This document shows, piece after piece, positions 17,234 through 27,333 of a stretch of DNA of 27,466 nucleotides. The notes beneath the pieces were generated by a model that was given only the letters and a program-made list of their open reading frames with translations, did not search any database and was not told the DNA's origin. The first letter of the stretch is position 1. Every line of letters starts with the position of its first letter. The translations under genes and the position numbers were made by a program. The stretch is from Silene noctiflora (taxonomy: Eukaryota; Streptophyta; Magnoliopsida; Caryophyllales; Caryophyllaceae), in contig VHZZ01004711.1 in the NCBI GenBank assembly GCA_009801015.1, positions 31,924 through 59,389 on the forward strand, given 5' to 3'.

Positions 17234-19425
17234 ATGGCTCAAGAGACCTCGACTTCCGCTCCCTCGAGTTCTGACCCTCCTTTCGATCCGGCCAGTGCCT
17301 TCCCTTCCGGCGGGATTCTTTCGGTGAAACACTCATGCGACTCCCTTTTCAAGGCGTCCGATCTCCGTCTTATCAGGGAGAGGTTTGGTTTCTCCGATGA
17401 TGTGGTGTTCCACATTCCCCTCCCCGGTCAGAGGGCCGACTCTGCGAGGCTTGGTTGGACGTGTCTCTATGATTACCCCTTTCGCTTCGGGTTGAGGTTT
17501 TCGCTTCCTACCTTGATTAGGCAGTTTTTGATTTTCAATCGATTGGCCAAATGCCAAGTGGCTCCGTACGCTTGGCGTACCTTGCTTTCTATTTGTGCTA
17601 TGAAAGAGTCTCTGTGGTGCGACATTGGTCTCTCTGATTTGGCACACTTATTTTCGGTTCGGTCTTTGGGTCATGGTTAGGTGACCATTCGCACTCGTGA
17701 TGGTGCGGACAGTTGCGTCGTCTTTCCCGTCACACCCGATGACAACAAGTGGTTCCACCGCTTTATTTTTGTTGAGATTTGCACTCTTCCTCCTCCTACA
17801 GATTATGTTTTCACTGCTTGGCGTCGCACTGAAGGTACTTGCATTTCTCCGTTCTCGCTTTACTTTTAGTGCTTATTTCCCTTACTTGGATTTTTGTGCA
17901 GATTTACGCAAGTTGATTCTGTCCCCTAACGAGGCAGCTTCACTCTCCAAGCTGTTTGGTCCTACCGCTGCTCAGAGGACTTTCACAAACCTGGTCCGGG
18001 ATTCTCCTCTTACTTCTGGGAAGGGTGAAGAGGCTGAAGAGGAGGAAGAAGGCTTCATGTCTTCGGGTATACCACTCTCCGTCTTTCTATTCTGCTTTGT
18101 TTTTCTACTTCTGCTGTTGAGGCTAGCTTTCCGTTTTCTTTTGTTCTGCTCCAGGACCAGCCAAGACCAAGGTTACTCTCGATTCAATTATGGCTTTGAG
18201 GAGGAAAAGAAATGTTGGTGGCGCTTCCAAGCCTGCTGAAAAGAGGAAGACGGATTCTGCTTCTGCTCCTGGATCTAGTTTCAAGAAACGGTTTGCCACT
18301 GGCCCAACACCCAGCCTCACTCCAATTGATGTGACCCCTCTGGCTAGCATGCCCCCATTTTATGGGCCTGTACGACTGTACCTGTGTCTGGACCCGCCTC
18401 TGCTTCGAGAGTTGCGTTTTGCTCTGCTCTTAGGGCTACTTCTGGTTCTGGGACTGCTCCTGAGTTGGTTCTTAGGTTCCCTGATCAGTTTGGGAGAGTC
18501 AAGTCAAGTCATTGGCCACAATTGGGTTCTTTACTGTTTTCTGGTCCACGCACCGTGCTGGGAAGGAGGTCTTTGAAGGACGTGGTCAGGCAGTCTTCCG
18601 AGCATTCTTTTGAGGTAAATTCGTCTTTGGTTCCGGTATCTCTTTCGGTTTCTGCCTCTGAGTCCCTTGCAACTGACCCCTGCCTTTTTCTACCTCAGAC
18701 CCTACATATGTCCCTGTATATCCAGGGCAGAGTTGCATAATTGGAGGAGGAGGTTACCCGTCTCCAAGCAGAAAGGGTGAGGCGCTGGTCTAGAAGGATG
18801 AAATGCTGGGGCTCCTGAACCAGGCAAGGGAGGGTCAGACTTTGGTCCAGAAGAAAATTGATCTAGTGTAGGTGGAGTTGAGCTCTGCTCGTGAGTTGCT
18901 GGAGGAGGCTAACAACCAGAAGAGGGCTGCCCATAGACAGCTGTCAGAAGCGCATGCTAGTCTTTCCCGGGCTCAGGAGTCTGCTTCTGAGCTTTCCTAT
19001 GAGCTGGAGATTCTGAGGTAGAAAAATGTTATCCTGAAGAGGACCCTGGTGGATGCCTTCGCTTTTGCCACTACTGAGACCAGGATCACGTGCATCAAAG
19101 AGTTCCAGAGCGGGGAGCACCTGACTTGTGATTTGGCTGCAGAAGAAAAGGCACTTGCTCAAGATTTTCCAGAAAAGCATGATTTGGACGTGCTCTCAGG
19201 CTTTGAGGCTGAGGATGCTGAAGATGATGATGTTGAGAGCCCTGCAGCTGAGGAGGAGGTGACTTCGGCCCACCCGGCTCCAACTTCTGAGGCCGAGGAT
19301 CCAATTCCTGAGGATGCAGCTGTGGATCCTGCTCCGGAGGACAAGGCTGTGGAGCTTGCTTCTGAGGATGAGCTGCGGATCCTGCTCCTGAAGCTGAGGC
19401 TGTGGATCCAGCTCCTGAAGAGTGA
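17234..19425 (+). pseudogene. Antisense multi-exon accessory gene of the Tat element (gypsy-type 'Transposase_28'-like domain, coiled coil, acidic tail)
   Basis: It runs opposite to gag-pol, between integrase and the 3' LTR. Exon 1 (17234-17834) starts MAQETSTSAP and encodes a region (LRIRERFGFSDD-like start, LGWTCLYDYPFRFGLRF, APYAWRTLLS) resembling the plant 'putative gypsy type transposon' domain. Three introns have GT/AG ends: 17835-17901 (67 bp), 18067-18154 (88 bp) and about 18615-18698. Splicing of the first two keeps the frame (phase 1 both times). Exon 2 is acidic near its end, exon 3 has a basic stretch (ALRRKRNVGG), and exon 4 encodes a coiled coil (VELSSARELLEEANNQKRAA) and an acidic tail with DPAPE repeats. 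Lesions: TAG at 17678, 18791, 18869 and 19019, TAA at 18738, and frameshifts near 18360, 18770 and 19370. Extra antisense ORFs are known in Tat elements; their role is unknown. Confidence 0.75.
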
Positions 19426-20132
19426 TGATTTTCCTGCTCTTGATTTTTATTTTGTCAATACTTAGTATCTGGGCCCTGCGAGGCATAACTATGTTAACTT
19501 TTGGACAATGTTCGGATGTACTTTTGGTCTGGTTCTGGAGAACCAGTTGTATTTTGACATTTTCCTGCAGCCTTAAGTGCAGTATGTTTTTTTTTTTTAA
19601 ATGTAGAACTTGTGTTTGTGTTTTACCGTTTCTGGTGTACTTTGCCTTTTGTATTCTACCGTTTTCTGGCGTTCTTTGCTTTATTGTGCATGCGCGGTGT
19701 TTTGGCATCGCTGTTTGAATGCTGGCTCTCGGATTTTGTTTGCCCACTCTTGTTCTAAGGAGCCAGGCTTGCGTGGGTGCTAATGCAGCGCGGGAGGCTA
19801 GTTTGTCCCGGTTGTAAGTGCTTAGCCACAGACACACGCTATCTGTAGAAACTGCGATCCTCACCAGATCAGTTTTGCCATTCGCACTAAAAGACGAAAG
19901 AAATATGCTTAAAAGACCTTAATGACAATTTTAATAATGACTTTAATAACCTAAAATGAAATGTAAAAGATGCATAAAGTATTTTTAGGAAAGAATTAAA
20001 ATCAAAAAAAAATTCAGAACCAGAAAACAATTTTCAAGACCAGGAAACAATTTCAGGACCAGTGAGTATTTCAAGACATAACCCGTGACCTGGTGAAGCT
20101 GCGTCTGGTAGGATGAGTACCCGGTTGATTAC
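19426..20132. other. Non-coding spacer between the antisense gene and integrase, with short tandem repeats
   Basis: Contains a diverged tandem pair around ACCGTTTCTGGTGTACTTTG and ACCGTTTTCTGGCGTTCTTT (19620-19690), and three partial copies of a TTCAGGACCAG/AACAATT phrase (20010-20065). The plus-strand 3' end of the antisense gene and the minus-strand region downstream of pol must both lie here. No coding region is supported. Confidence 0.5.
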
Positions 20133-21508
20133 TTATATAAAGTACTTTTTCAAGTGAACGATGTTCCAGGATCTGGGGACCATTTGCCCTTCCATTGTCA
20201 TGAGCCTATAGGCCCCATTTCCAACTATACTCTCCACTTAATAAGGCCCCTCCCAGTTGTATGCAAACTTTCCTACTTGTCGGTTCTTGGTGTTCTGGAA
20301 GACCTTCCTCAGGACCAAATCTCCCACCTGCAAGGTTCTTACTTTTACATTCTTGTTGTAACTTTTGGCCACTGTCTGCCTGTACGATGCCATTCTGATC
20401 TAGGCGCTGGTCCTGAGCTCATCAATTATGTCTAGGCTGCTTGGCACTTCCACCTGATTTCGCTCCTCCGTTATGCATCCATACCTGTGAGTTGGGACCC
20501 TAACCTCGGATGGAATTACTGGCTCTGTTTGGAACACCAAGCTGAAAGGGGTCTGGCCTGTTGCGACTTTAAGGGTGGTCCTATCAGCCCAGAGTACTAG
20601 TGGCAGTTTTTCTGCCCACTTGCCTCCCATCTCGTGCATCTTTTTCCTCAGGTTATCTATAACGATATTGTTGCTGGACTCAGCTTGTCCATTAGACTGG
20701 GGATTTCTGGGGGTGGACTTCTGCAATAAGAAATCTACCCAGCGCAGAATGCTTCCGTCTTGTCTCCAATGAACTGAGACCCGTTGTCACATATTATCTC
20801 CGAGGGAACGCCGAATCTGCAAAATACGTTCCGTTTGATGAAAGATGTAACCTGGGTCTCCTTGACCTGCGAGAATGACTCTGCCTCTATCCACTTAGAA
20901 AAGTAGTCCGTCATAGCCAGCATATAGAGCTTGTTTCCCGGTGCTCTGGGCAATGGTCCAACGATGTCCATTCGCCACTTCATAAATGGTCATGGTGAAA
21001 TTACTGGATGCAGAGGCTCTGCTGGCTCGTGGCTGACCGATGCATGCCTTTGACAAGCGTCGCACTTTTTCTCATATTCCGTAGCATCTTTGCGCATTGT
21101 TGACTAAAAGTAGTCCTGCCTGAGGGCTTTATTGGACAAGCTCATGCTCATTCCCCATGCATGGTTTCCACATTCACCACTGTGGAGAGCATGCAAGACA
21201 GCTTGGGATTCCTCCTGGTCAAGACACCTCAGGTACGGTCCAGCGAGAGATTTCCTGAACAGAACACCATCAATTAGTACAAACGTAGATGCCTTCTTTT
21301 TAAAGCCCCGTACCTCTTTTTTGTCTGCGGGTAGTACATCGTTCTGCAACCAGTCCATGTAAGGTTTCCTCCAATCTGGGTTCCTTTCCTGTTCCTGGGT
21401 GTTGCTGAGCACTCCTGCTTCTTGAGACCACTGGGTGTGGGTTCTGCTCTCTGCGGATGCTCTCTCTTCTGGATCATCCTTCAATATTGCAGGCCCCAAC
21501 ACATGCAC
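20133..21508 (-). pseudogene. Integrase region of pol (zinc finger, DDE core, GPY/F module)
   Basis: Inserts retrotransposon cDNA into the genome. In order: HHCC zinc-binding domain (HALHSGECGNH at about 21190, then CDAC at about 21050); core with first Asp in WRMDIVG (near 20968), second in ICDNGSQF, and Glu in SNGQAESS (near 20690), forming the DDE triad; then a C-terminal module with LVLRKVFQNTK, KFAYNWEGPY and HLKKYFI before the TAA at 20135-20133. WEGPY is the GPY/F motif typical of gypsy integrases. No chromodomain follows, as expected for Tat. Lesions: TAG at 21104-21106 and 20400-20402, TGA at 20990-20992, and a frameshift near 20745. Confidence 0.85.
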
Positions 21509-22086
21509 GATGGGTATTGTGGAGACTGCCTCTGGTTTGAAGGTTCCCCCAGATTAGCTAGGGCGTCTGCTTCTACGTTCTGGTCCCTGGGTATCTGTCT
21601 AATGCTGAATGTGGCAAATCTGAGGGTTAAATCCTTTGCCACCTTTAGATAAGCTACCATTGTGGGTTCCCTAGCTTCATAGACATTGTTGACTTGATTC
21701 ACGATGAGCTGGGAATCACTGCAGACTTTGAGGTGCTGGATCTTCAGGTCCAGAGTTAGTTGTAGGCCCAGGATCAGAGCTTTATATTCTACTACGTTGT
21801 TTGTGGCCTTGAATTCACACCGAACTGCTTGGACAATGAGATCTCCCTAGGGTGATCTTAGGACCAGGCCTACCCCAAATCCCCAGGCGTTGGAGGCTTC
21901 GTCCACATGTAGCTCCCAAAGCTGGTCCCTTTTGTCTTCTTCTAGGTGCAGGATGTTGTTATCTGCCTGGGTCTGGAGAGCGGGGCCGAAATCGGAAACG
22001 AAATCTGCTAAGGCCTGACATTTAATTGTTGTGCGTGGCTCAAACTTTAAGTCATACCCACTCAGATGCACGAACCACTTGGCCAT
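21481..22086 (-). pseudogene. Second, archaeal-type RNase H of pol
   Basis: Follows the tether that starts KWFVHLSGYDLKFEPRTT. The acidic residues expected in an active RNase H are all visible: Asp in LHVDEASNAWG, Glu in VVEYKALILG, Asp in CSDSQLIV, Asp in VEADALANL. A duplicated RNase H of this kind is the hallmark of Tat-lineage elements, where it is thought to take over from the degenerate first copy. A TAG at 21847-21849 splits the domain after LVLRSP, and the frame otherwise continues unbroken to 21481. Confidence 0.8.
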
Positions 22087-22131
22087 CCGTCCGTCAACTC
22101 TGGTTTTCTCATAATGGTCTTAAGTGGATAA

Positions 22132-23409
22132 TTAGTTATCACAAAAATAGTATGAGACTCGAAGTAAGGGCGTAATTTGTAAGATGCGGTAACGAGAGCG
22201 AGGACAAATTTTTCGAGCGAAGTGTACCAACAGAGACTTGTTTATGTAGTATACTAGATGTTGTGCCCTTTCCTGCTCCCCTACCAGCACTGCACTGATG
22301 GCTACTTCTGTGACAGACAGGTACAGAAATAACGGCTCTCCTGACTTTGGCTTTGACAATAGCGGAGGAGTGCTGAAGTAACGCTTTAACTCTTGGAACG
22401 CCTTTTCGTGCTCCTCCGTCCAATCAAACCTCTGGCTCTTCCTAAGTATGTCGTAGAACAACCTGCGCTTGTCCGAGGACCTGGATATGAACTTGCTCAG
22501 GGCTGCTACCCTTCCTGTCAGGTGCTGCACATCCTTTGGTTTCTGGGGTGATTCTAGCTGTAAAATAGCTCTGATCTGCTCGGTGTCGACCTCTATTCCT
22601 CTCTGGGTGACCATGAAACCTAGGAATTTCCCACATAAAACTCTAAAGGTGTATTTTGACGGGTTCAGCTTCATTTTGTATTTCCTCAAGGTGCTGAATG
22701 TTTCTGTCAGGTGTTGGGTGTGTTGAGCAACCTTTTTCGATGTTACCACCATATCATCGATGTATATCTCCATGGTTCTGCCAATCTGCTCCTTGAACAT
22801 CTTATTCACCAGCCTCTGATAGGTGGATCCAACATTTTTCAGACCAAAAGGCATCATGTTATAGCAGTAGTTACCCTCGCTCTGATCTGAATGTTGTCTT
22901 TTCCTGGTCATCTGGGTGCATCCTGATCTGGTTGTATCCGCTCTAGGCATCCAAGAATGTGAGCATTTCATGTCCTGCGGTGGCATCCACCATGGTGTCG
23001 ATGTGCGGCAATGGAAAAAGAGTCTTTCGGGCAGGCCTTGTTCAGGTCCGTGAAATCAACGCAGACTCTCCACTTGCCGTTCTTTTTTGGTACCACAACT
23101 ATGTTGGATAACCAATCTGGGTACTTTACTTCTCTGATCTTTCATGCAACTAGCAAGTTGTCCACCTCCTGATTTATAACCTGGTTTCTTTCTGCAGCAA
23201 ACTTTCTTCTTTTTTTCCTGGACTGGTCTGAAGCTTGGGTCCACACTCAGCTTGTGTGAGATCACTCTAGAGTCTATCCCAACCATGTCATTGTGGGACC
23301 AGGCGAAGCAATCCATGTTGGCCCTCAGCAGCTGAAGGACCTCCTGGCGAATCTCTCTGGTGCACTCTGATCCAATCAGCACAGTCCATTCTGGATGCAG
23401 CACATCCAA
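22132..23409 (-). pseudogene. Reverse transcriptase and degenerate gypsy RNase H of pol
   Basis: The N-terminal part (23409-23056) contains TREIRQEVLQLLRANMDCFAW, the usual lead-in to RT. The core includes WRVCVDFTDLNKACPKDSF (near 23070), NYCYNMMPFGLKN (22850), and the catalytic YIDDM (about 22764-22750), followed by CGKFLGFMVTQRGIEV. The connected RNase H begins FDWTEEHEKAFQELK and has LFLYLSV where an active enzyme would have a catalytic Asp, a degeneration known for the first RNase H of Tat elements. Lesions: frameshifts around 23150-23210, at about 23020 and about 22240, and TAG at 22943-22945. Synthesises the element's cDNA when intact. Confidence 0.85.
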
Positions 23410-24030
23410 GTTGACTTTTTCTAGTTCTGTCTGCGGTGGCTTGATCTACTCCTCCTGGATGTGTTGGCTCTGTAATTGCTATGCTAGAGATTTGGTTGCA
23501 CGCTTCTAGGCTGGGGATTTGGCTATTTTCTTCAGAGCTACTTTATAGCAATTCTTTGCTTCTCCTTTGTCTCCACGTATCTCTTGCACTCCCCAGGGTG
23601 TTGGAAACTTCAAATACTTGTGGTAAGTGGATGGAATGGCTTTCATCTCGTGGATGCAGGGTCTGCCAAGGATTACATTGTAAGTTGAGGGCCCATCGAT
23701 AACCAAATACCTTACCTGTTTGTTTACTCCTCCGGCACAGGTTGGAATGACAATCTCCCATATGGAGTGCTTTGTTTCTCCACTGAAGCCTACCAAGGGG
23801 ATGGATTTCCTGGTTAGATCTTCCTCGCTGAACCCCATGCTTTTGAGTGTCTTGAGCATGAGCAGGTTGACGGAGCTTCCTGTGTCTACCAGCACCTTTC
23901 TCACGACGCAATTCCCAATGGAGAGGGTTATGATCAGTGCGTTGTGATGCTGCTCTGGAGTGGATCGTGCGTCTATTCCATCAAAGGTAACTTGTGGCAG
24001 GTCATGACGGTTCACCCCGCAAGAGGATTA
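23410..24030 (-). pseudogene. Aspartic protease of pol and protease-RT linker
   Basis: The protease motif DTGSSVNLL lies near 23886, followed by VILGRPCIHEM, the flap-side Gly-Arg motif of gypsy proteases. It cuts the Gag-Pol polyprotein. It is in the same frame as the gag C terminus, separated only by TAA at 24028-24030. The linker keeps the same frame up to 23410 but is interrupted by three TAG codons (23506, 23479, 23446) with no frameshift, which is striking (see findings). Confidence 0.85.
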
Positions 24031-26147
24031 TGGCTTGTCTCCTTTGGTCTTGGTGGCATGCCTCTTCGCTACTAAATAGGTCAGACCACACAATTCCGAG
24101 CCTTCGGTGATGACATTAACAATTCTGGTGCAGACTAGTGGAGTGGCTGGCTGGGCTTGATCGGTGGAACTTATTATGGCGCTCTTTGGCACGAGGTGGT
24201 CCAGATTTCCCTGGCTATAATGATATTTGTCCTCCTTCCTTAGAGAAACGCACTCATCGGTGTTGTGAGTATTGTTGTCGTGGAAGTCACACTTTTTGCC
24301 GGTATCCTTTCCGTTGCTGGAGTACTTTTCTGACTGTGGCTTTGGCCATCTGACCCTCCATCCTAGTTCCTTCAGAGCCTTGAGCAGGCCTACAAGGTTG
24401 GCGGAGAATCCATACTCGCTTACCCTTGGTAGCTGGTCTGCATCTGCCTTCTCCTCTGTGCCTCCAGAAACCCTTTTCACGTTTCTGCTGTAAGGTTTGG
24501 ATCTTTCATTTTTCCTTTCCACGAGAGCTTTTCTGGACATAGGATCTGAATCGTAGGTTGATCTTATGGGACCAGAGTCTTCCCCGAGTCTGATTGCAGC
24601 CAACGCCTTGGTTTGTACGTCCTCGAATGTGGTGTAGGGGTACTTGGTCAGGTCCTTGTACAAATTTGAGTTCTGGTGCAGACCCTAACGGAAAGCTTCT
24701 ATAGCGGCTGCTATATCACACCTTAATATTGCCCCATTTTTTTGTTGAACCTGTTCAAGAAATCCCAGGTGAACTCCTCAAACCTCTGTACTATCTGGTA
24801 CAGATTGCTAGTCTGCTTTTCTGGTTTCCTGCTGCTGACGAACTGCTGGTTGAGGGCGTTGACTAAATCTGCAAAAGAGGTTATGATCCTGTTGGGCAGG
24901 CTCACGAACCAGTGCAGAGCTACTCCAGACAATGTGGACCCAAATCCCTTGCACATGCAGACCTCCTTTAGTGATCCTGTTGCAGTGACGACCATCATCT
25001 TCTGCTTGTATTGGTTGATATGGTCCAGAGGATCAGCGGTGCCGTCATAGAGCGTCATGGTTAGGGGCACAAATCCTTTAGGTACATTGATTAGGGCGAT
25101 GTTGTCCACGAAAGGTGAGTATGCGTACGTAGCTTTCTCGTGCGTCTTTCTCCAAAGGTCATGGTACACCCGATATTTTGTTGATCAAGTCTCTCAGCTC
25201 CTGGTATTTCTTCTCTGAGACGCTACCTCTTCCTGCAAAAGGGTTAGAAACATAGGCAAAGAAACCAAAAGGGATATCTCCCAATCAGGCTCCTCCCGAG
25301 GTCTGATGACTCGGGTGACTGGCTATGGGTGTTGCGTTGATTATGGATCCTGGCTGCCACCCGGGTGCCTGCTGCACTGGTGTCTCTACTGGCCACGCTC
25401 TGCTTGGGAAGTGACTGCTCAGTGCCGGTGTTGTACCTAGGGTGGATCCAAGCTGTCATCCTGGTGTCTGCTGGGCTGAAGTCCCTGCAAAAGGCAGAAA
25501 GTTAGTTCCATGCGGACATATCGGCGGAGGGCTACCTGATGTCTACAGCAGACTGGATGAGTTGTCGAAGGACAAGGCCCCCAACCTCTAGGCTCGATGA
25601 CTCCTCTTGGCGTTACTCCTTCCATATCCAGCCTGGTGACCAATTCGGACGGGATTGGCCGGAACTGCCCTGCGCTGGTGGCTGCCTCAACTGACCCTGG
25701 GGGTTGCAAGCCGAATTCTATTCTCGAGTGAACCACCACTGCAATCTGGGCCCTGAGATCCTGGTTGTCCTTTTTCAAGCTTTTTATGGCCTGTTGCAGA
25801 GTGTCCATTCCTCGAACTACCGCCTGCATTGGATCCGGTGCTGGAGTTCCTACAGTCCTTGATGTTGCTCTTGACGCTGGCTCCTGGACCTGGACTGGGA
25901 TCTGGACTTCACTTCTGCTGGGGCTGCTCTCCCTACTCTGCTTCTGCAGGCCAGATGTAGAAGCTTTCTTAGGCGTCTGCTGAGGGTTGAAAGACAACGG
26001 TATGGTCCTGGGAGAAATGCTGGAAGCAACCGTTTGTCTTGATGCTGGAGGTGCAATGACGGGACTTGCAGATGCTGGTGGTCTGGTTCCAGAAGTCTGG
26101 GCCGACATACTCTGAGCGCTGGACGAATTCGGGCTGGTTCCAGACAT
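24028..26147 (-). pseudogene. gag, broken by frameshifts
   Basis: The ATG at 26147 (MSGTSPNSSS), about 50 bp after the primer site, starts an N-terminal Ser/Pro/Gln-rich region with a short helical stretch (AIKSLKKDNQDLRAQI). The Retrotrans_gag core lies at 25169-24723 (FVPLTMTLYDGTADPLDH, ALHWFVSLP, FTWDFLNRFN). The C-terminal region (24663-24028) has a CDFHDNNTHNTDEC nucleocapsid-type knuckle (about 24291-24250) of the form usual in Tat gag. Lesions: a TAG or frameshift near 25440, frameshifts at about 25170 and about 24740 (the latter at a run of seven A on the minus strand), and TAG at 24685-24687. Gag forms the particle that packages the RNA. Confidence 0.85.
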
Positions 26148-26194
26148 GGTGATGAGAAAACTTTACGAAGTACTGGCGCTGAAACAATCACTTT

Positions 26195-26212
26195 GCCCCA
26201 CGGTGGGCGCCA
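26195..26212 (-). other. Primer binding site
   Basis: Minus-strand TGGCGCCCACCGTGGGGC, starting three bases after the end of the LTR stub. It begins with TGG, as expected for pairing with a tRNA 3' CCA end, and has the form often seen in Tat-lineage elements. It fixes the element's orientation and the LTR boundary. Confidence 0.85.
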
Positions 26213-26215
26213 AAT

Positions 26216-26261
26216 TGTTTTGATAAAAAATTACCGAGTTGATGATTTATTGTAGGTTAAA
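26216..26261 (-). mobile_element. Truncated 5' LTR (46-bp stub)
   Basis: Matches the first 46 bases of the LTR at 16242 with three differences, then breaks off at GGTTAAA. The next bases are not LTR but a few filler bases and a MITE end. The stub is correctly placed next to the primer binding site, so it is what remains of the element's own 5' LTR. Confidence 0.85.
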
Positions 26262-26265
26262 TTTA

Positions 26266-26729
26266 CCGTCTATCATGAGAATTTGTGTTCTGAGTATTAG
26301 AGCTTGTTCTTGTTGGTTTAATCTTTGCTTATTACGATTTAGTTTAGTTTAGCGTAATTTAGCTTATCTTTTCACAAATTAACTATTACTTCAGCTCTTT
26401 ATTCAGTTCAGCTCCCCATTTAATTCAGTTTAGTTTGGCTTCATTCATTTCAGTTCAATTTGGCTCCCATCGGCCGAAAAGAAGAAGGCCTTCTGTCTTA
26501 GTATAGCTTTAAATCTAGCTCTTCGTCATTCCACGGGAACGTATCTTGCTCGACCAAAGGAAGAAGAGGCGAACAGCCGGCATTGCAAGCAACTACAGAG
26601 CTAGCCCCCGTCTGTTTTAAGCCGCAGGGAAATCGGCATCTAATCGCATTGTTCATAGATGCTGTAAACTCCTTAGGTGAATGGATTAATTGGTTCGATG
26701 TATCATTTATACCGCATACTTGTGTGGAG
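26266..26729 (+). repeat. Flank segment, right copy, with MITE scrap and TGGAG
   Basis: CCGTCTATCATGAGA (26266-26280) is a MITE end. From 26281 the sequence repeats 15797-16241 at about 95% identity by eye, including the terminal TGGAG (26725-26729). Small indels include an extra AGA after CCGAAAAGA. Its presence inside the retrotransposon locus can only be explained by a rearrangement. Confidence 0.9.
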
Positions 26730-27333
26730 TGTTTTGGTAAAAATTTACCGAGTCGATGATTGTAGGTTAAAGTGATTGATCGAGGATCAATGAAGTAACT
26801 AAATGGCGATGACGTGAATGAGTGAAATAAACAACAAAACAAAGATTGACACGAGATATTTTGGTGACGCGAAAAACCAAAGTGGGAAAAACCGCGGGGA
26901 GAGTCGGAATCCCACCAACTTTGCACTATAATCGGAATGGAGTTGCAAGTACGGAAATACAAGGGAAGAATTCTTGGGTTATAGTATAAGTATGGCTAAA
27001 TTGCTAAATAAGTGTAGAGATGCTAATGATAGACTGAATGCCTTTTCTTGATGTTGGGCCATGCTTTTTATAAGCCAGGCTTGCTAGGGTTTCCAGTCCA
27101 CAACAACTCCATACTTCTGCTCTTGAATTCTTGTGGGAGTTGCACCAAAGTAGGAGGTTATTATTTGACTTCTTTCACTCTTCATGCGTGTCATGCACTA
27201 CATTGAGTATGTGTTTGTTTGTTTTCATCCGAGGGCCCATGCGTTGCCACATCACCAGTCTCAACCTTCCCTTGCTTGCCAATGGATGTCCGCCACGTGG
27301 ATTTTGACAAAAAGTGTATTTTTGTCCATAACA
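26730..27333 (-). mobile_element. Solo LTR (604 bp) with TGGAG on both sides
   Basis: A complete LTR of the same family, preceded by TGGAG (26725-26729) and followed by TGGAG (27334-27338). It differs from the LTR at 16242 at roughly 5% of positions (about 30 by eye, including a 4-bp deletion and a 4-bp insertion near its start). In the first 46 bases it agrees with the left LTR, not with the stub, at the three positions where those two differ. Confidence 0.9.

Larger units (their letters stand above)
16242..26261 (-). mobile_element. Ty3/gypsy LTR retrotransposon, Tat lineage, decayed and rearranged
   Basis: Minus-strand order from the right: LTR stub, primer binding site, gag, protease, reverse transcriptase, RNase H, second archaeal-type RNase H, integrase, a 3.3-kb extra region with an antisense gene, polypurine tract, LTR. 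Two RNases H and an extra ORF region after integrase are known traits of the plant Tat lineage (Ogre, Retand and relatives). At least fifteen nonsense codons and several frameshifts were seen, so it is non-autonomous. Its right LTR is only a 46-bp stub, so it also lacks most of its own 5' promoter. Confidence 0.9.

Noticed and set aside
18944..19864. Several long minus-strand and alternate-frame ORFs over the antisense gene
   Set aside because: They mirror the plus-strand coiled-coil and acidic frame; their translations are Ser- or Gln/Pro-rich with no domain, typical of shadows of repetitive coding sequence.
17678..24687. Reassigned or suppressed TAG codons (recoding)
   Set aside because: The same window contains host genes with ordinary codon use, and the element also has frameshifts. 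Decay by C-to-T change explains the bias more simply.
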